Source: Ruminococcus sp. UBA7477 (GTDB lineage: Bacteria; Bacillota; Clostridia; Oscillospirales; Ruminococcaceae). Taken from it: 7,435 nt of DNA. The notes below the pieces were generated by a model that was not told the origin of the DNA, did not search any database, and was given only the letters and a program-made list of their open reading frames with translations. The number at the start of each line of letters is the position of its first letter. Position 1 is the stretch's first letter. A program made the position numbers and the translations under genes. Below are positions 5,718 to 7,435 of this stretch, piece by piece. The stretch covers positions 10,237 through 17,671 of the forward strand of contig DLOT01000028.1 of NCBI GenBank assembly GCA_002479715.1. Reading direction: 5' to 3'.

Positions 5718-7435
5718 ATGAAAAAACTGTTGGCATTAACCTTGGCGCTTACGCTGTCATTTACGACGCTGGGCGCGGCTGTGAGCGCGGAGGAGGCAAG
5801 CGCTGTATCATCGAGGGCTGTAAGCTCGGCAGGGGATTTAAGTATCGGTGATACTTTCGCTGTTGGCGATTTGACGTATAAAGTAACAGCCACCGGCGGT
5901 GTAATGTTATCTTCCTGCGATAAAACAGCGACTTCTGTTGTGATTCCAAAAACCGTATCTTATAACGGGCTTGAATACACGGTCACAAGCATTGGGAAAG
6001 ATGCGTTTTGGGAATGCAGCAGCCTTGCAAGCATAAGTATACCAAACAGCGTTACAAGCATTGGACAATATGCGTTTTATAAATGCAGCAGCCTTACAAG
6101 CATTACAATACCCGACAGCGTTACAAGCATTGGAAATTATGCGTTTTATTATTGCAGCAACCTTACAAGCGTGAAGCTCCCAAGCAGCGTAAAAAGCATA
6201 GGAGAATATGCGTTTCGGTATTGCAGCAGCCTTACAAACGTGAGCGTACCCAACAGTGTTACAAAAATCGGAAACTATGTGTTTTCGGAATGCATCAAAC
6301 TTAAAGACATTACAATACCCGACAGCGTTACAAGCATTGGTATTAGTGCGTTTTATGGTTGCAGCAGCCTTGCGGATATAACGATCCCGGGCAACGTTAC
6401 AAGCATTGGACACAAAGCGTTTTACGGTTGCAGCAGCCTTACAAGCGTAAGCGTACCGGACAGCGTAACAAGCATTGGGAATTATGCGTTTTGGAAATGC
6501 AGTAGCCTTACAAGCGTTAAGTTACCGAGAGGCGTTACAAGTATCGGAGCCAGTGAGTTTGAGGATTGCAGCAGCCTTACAAGCATAACGATACCCGATA
6601 ACGTTAAAAGTATTGGAGATAATGCGTTCAGGGGTTGCAGCAGTCTTACGAGCGTAAACATACCTGACAGAGTTACAAGCATTGGTAAAGACGCATTTGA
6701 AGGTTGCAGCAGCTTGATAAGTATTACTGTTGGCGCAGATAATGAATACTATTCGTCCAAAGACGGAGTTTTGTTTAACAAGGCTGTAACCGAACTGATT
6801 CAATATCCGGCAGGAAACACAAGAACATCATATGCAGTACCGAACAGCGTAACAAGCGTTGCAGATTTTGCGTTTACAAATTGCAAAAACCTTACAGACA
6901 TAACGATATCCGACAGCGTTACAAGCATTGGAGGTGCTGCGTTTTCTGGTTGCAGCAGTCTTACAAGCATAACAATACCCGATAATGTTGCAGACATCGG
7001 TAACTATGCGTTTTGGGGTTGCAGCAGCCTTAAAAGTATAAGGATACCGAAAGGCATTACAAGCATTAAAGGCAGTGCATTTGACGATTGCAGCAGCCTT
7101 ACAAGCATAGCAATACCTGATAGTGTTGCAGATATCGGCAACTATGCGTTTTATGGTTGCAGCAGCCTTGCAGATGTATATTTTACAGGTACTAATGAAC
7201 AGTGGAGCAAAATCAGCATTGCAGATAATAACGATTATTTAAACGACGCCAAAATTCATTTTAACATTGTCCTCGGCTGGAACAAAATCGACGGTAAGTG
7301 GTATTATTTAAATTCTTCCGGCGCTATGCAGATCGGCTGGCTCTATGACGGAGGCAAGTGGTACTATATGAACGGCTCAGGCGTTATGCAGACCGGCTGG
7401 GTCAAGGACGGCGACAAGTGGTACTATATGAACGG
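5718..7435 (+). CDS. BspA-like leucine-rich-repeat surface protein with cell-wall-binding repeats, 3' end outside window
   Basis: The frame is open for 572 codons to the window end. A signal peptide starts MKKLLALTLALTLSF and is probably cut after VSA at residue 24. An N-terminal segment of about 40-84 leads into 16 repeats of 23 residues with the consensus IPDSVTSIGNYAFYGCSSLTSIT (LRR_5/BspA type): residues 85-107 (divergent first unit), ten at 108-337 and five at 374-488. A 36-residue island at 338-373 has the family's typical EYYSSKDGVLFN...LIQYPAG pattern. A cap at 489-518 (FTGTNEQWSKI) ends the array. Residues 520-572 hold at least three GW-x-DG-KWYYMNGSG-MQT repeats of the choline/glucan-binding type (CW_binding_1), which attach proteins non-covalently to the cell envelope. 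Such proteins are exported adhesion or recognition proteins; the target here is unknown. It has its own promoter and a perfect ribosome binding site. Confidence 0.93.
   Translation, partial: MKKLLALTLALTLSFTTLGAAVSAEEASAVSSRAVSSAGDLSIGDTFAVGDLTYKVTATGGVMLSSCDKTATSVVIPKTVSYNGLEYTVTSIGKDAFWECSSLASISIPNSVTSIGQYAFYKCSSLTSITIPDSVTSIGNYAFYYCSNLTSVKLPSSVKSIGEYAFRYCSSLTNVSVPNSVTKIGNYVFSECIKLKDITIPDSVTSIGISAFYGCSSLADITIPGNVTSIGHKAFYGCSSLTSVSVPDSVTSIGNYAFWKCSSLTSVKLPRGVTSIGASEFEDCSSLTSITIPDNVKSIGDNAFRGCSSLTSVNIPDRVTSIGKDAFEGCSSLISITVGADNEYYSSKDGVLFNKAVTELIQYPAGNTRTSYAVPNSVTSVADFAFTNCKNLTDITISDSVTSIGGAAFSGCSSLTSITIPDNVADIGNYAFWGCSSLKSIRIPKGITSIKGSAFDDCSSLTSIAIPDSVADIGNYAFYGCSSLADVYFTGTNEQWSKISIADNNDYLNDAKIHFNIVLGWNKIDGKWYYLNSSGAMQIGWLYDGGKWYYMNGSGVMQTGWVKDGDKWYYMN
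5970..7181 (+). repeat. array of 69-bp repeats encoding 23-residue BspA-type LRR units
   Basis: Sixteen in-frame 69-bp units encode the LRR domain: a divergent unit at 5970-6038, ten units at 6039-6728, and five at 6837-7181. The interruption at 6729-6836 is a non-repeat island. Strings such as GTTACAAGCATTGG and TGCAGCAGCCTTACAAGC recur at nucleotide level, so units are similar beyond what protein constraint requires. This is consistent with recent expansion or gene conversion between units. Confidence 0.93.
7275..7435 (+). repeat. cell-wall-binding (choline/glucan-binding type) repeats, continuing past window
   Basis: Units of 60 bp (20 residues) begin at the Gly-Trp codons at 7275, 7335 and 7395. 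The conserved aromatic core is KWYYLN or KWYYMN, with Trp and Tyr placed as in choline-binding repeats. The last two units are nearly identical at the DNA level. Positions 7321-7435 contain 64 G/C in 115 bases, clearly above the LRR array (24 of 60 in 6961-7020). The third unit is cut by the window end, so total copy number is unknown. Confidence 0.9.

Noticed and set aside
5669..5851. Short + strand open frame of 60 codons overlapping the start of the BspA-like gene
   Set aside because: It has no ribosome binding site. The AGGAGGT at 5704 serves the ATG at 5718 in another frame, which has a clear signal peptide and a 572-codon open frame.
5907..6413. Minus-strand open frames across the LRR array (also 6482-6682, 6522-6803, 6800-6997)
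   Set aside because: Their repeated Asn/Ala/Cys-rich or Leu/Val/Thr-rich motifs are the antisense reading of the 69-bp units. A repeat lacking a stop in one frame gives long false frames in every copy.
5970..7181. Repeat array as a CRISPR or non-coding satellite
   Set aside because: The period is exactly 69 bp with no unique spacers, the frame stays open throughout, and each unit translates to a BspA-type LRR.

Overview
The window looks like a chromosomal segment of a low-to-moderate GC, Gram-positive anaerobe of the Clostridia, most likely a gut or rumen Ruminococcus-type Oscillospiraceae. The reasons are strong AGGAGG-type ribosome binding sites, Gram-positive lipoproteins, a dCache-HAMP-PAS-GGDEF receptor, and a BspA-like leucine-rich-repeat surface protein that ends in choline/glucan-binding cell-wall repeats. 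The genus is an inference, and no ribosomal or other marker gene is present. All five genes lie on the + strand.

Layout. (1) 1-714 is the 3' part of a Cof-type HAD phosphatase gene whose start lies upstream of the window. (2) After a short AT-rich gap holding one strong extended -10 promoter and a second weaker candidate, 882-2885 encodes a membrane-bound sensory diguanylate cyclase with an intact GGDEF motif and no RxxD feedback site. A probable terminator follows. (3) 2997-4211 and 4234-5466 are a two-gene operon of paralogous lipoproteins with a parvulin-like (PrsA/SurA-type) fold. In both, the first parvulin histidine is replaced (Gln or Asn) and an extra segment of the same length is inserted. 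A 16-bp perfect terminator closes the operon. (4) 5505-5717 holds a near-consensus extended -10 promoter and a leader of about 118 nt. (5) From 5718 to the window end runs a secreted BspA-like protein: signal peptide, 16 leucine-rich repeats of 23 residues (the first divergent) broken by one 36-residue island, a cap, and at least three 20-residue cell-wall-binding repeats. It is cut by the window end.

Possible links. The cyclase would convert an extracellular signal into c-di-GMP. The lipoprotein pair would sit on the outer face of the membrane, where they could help fold secreted proteins such as the neighbouring repeat protein. Each unit has its own promoter or terminator, so a functional link is inferred from adjacency only. 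No mobile element, CRISPR array, tRNA or rRNA was seen. I found no clear new multi-gene system. The most unusual point is the paired parvulin-like lipoproteins with altered active sites.
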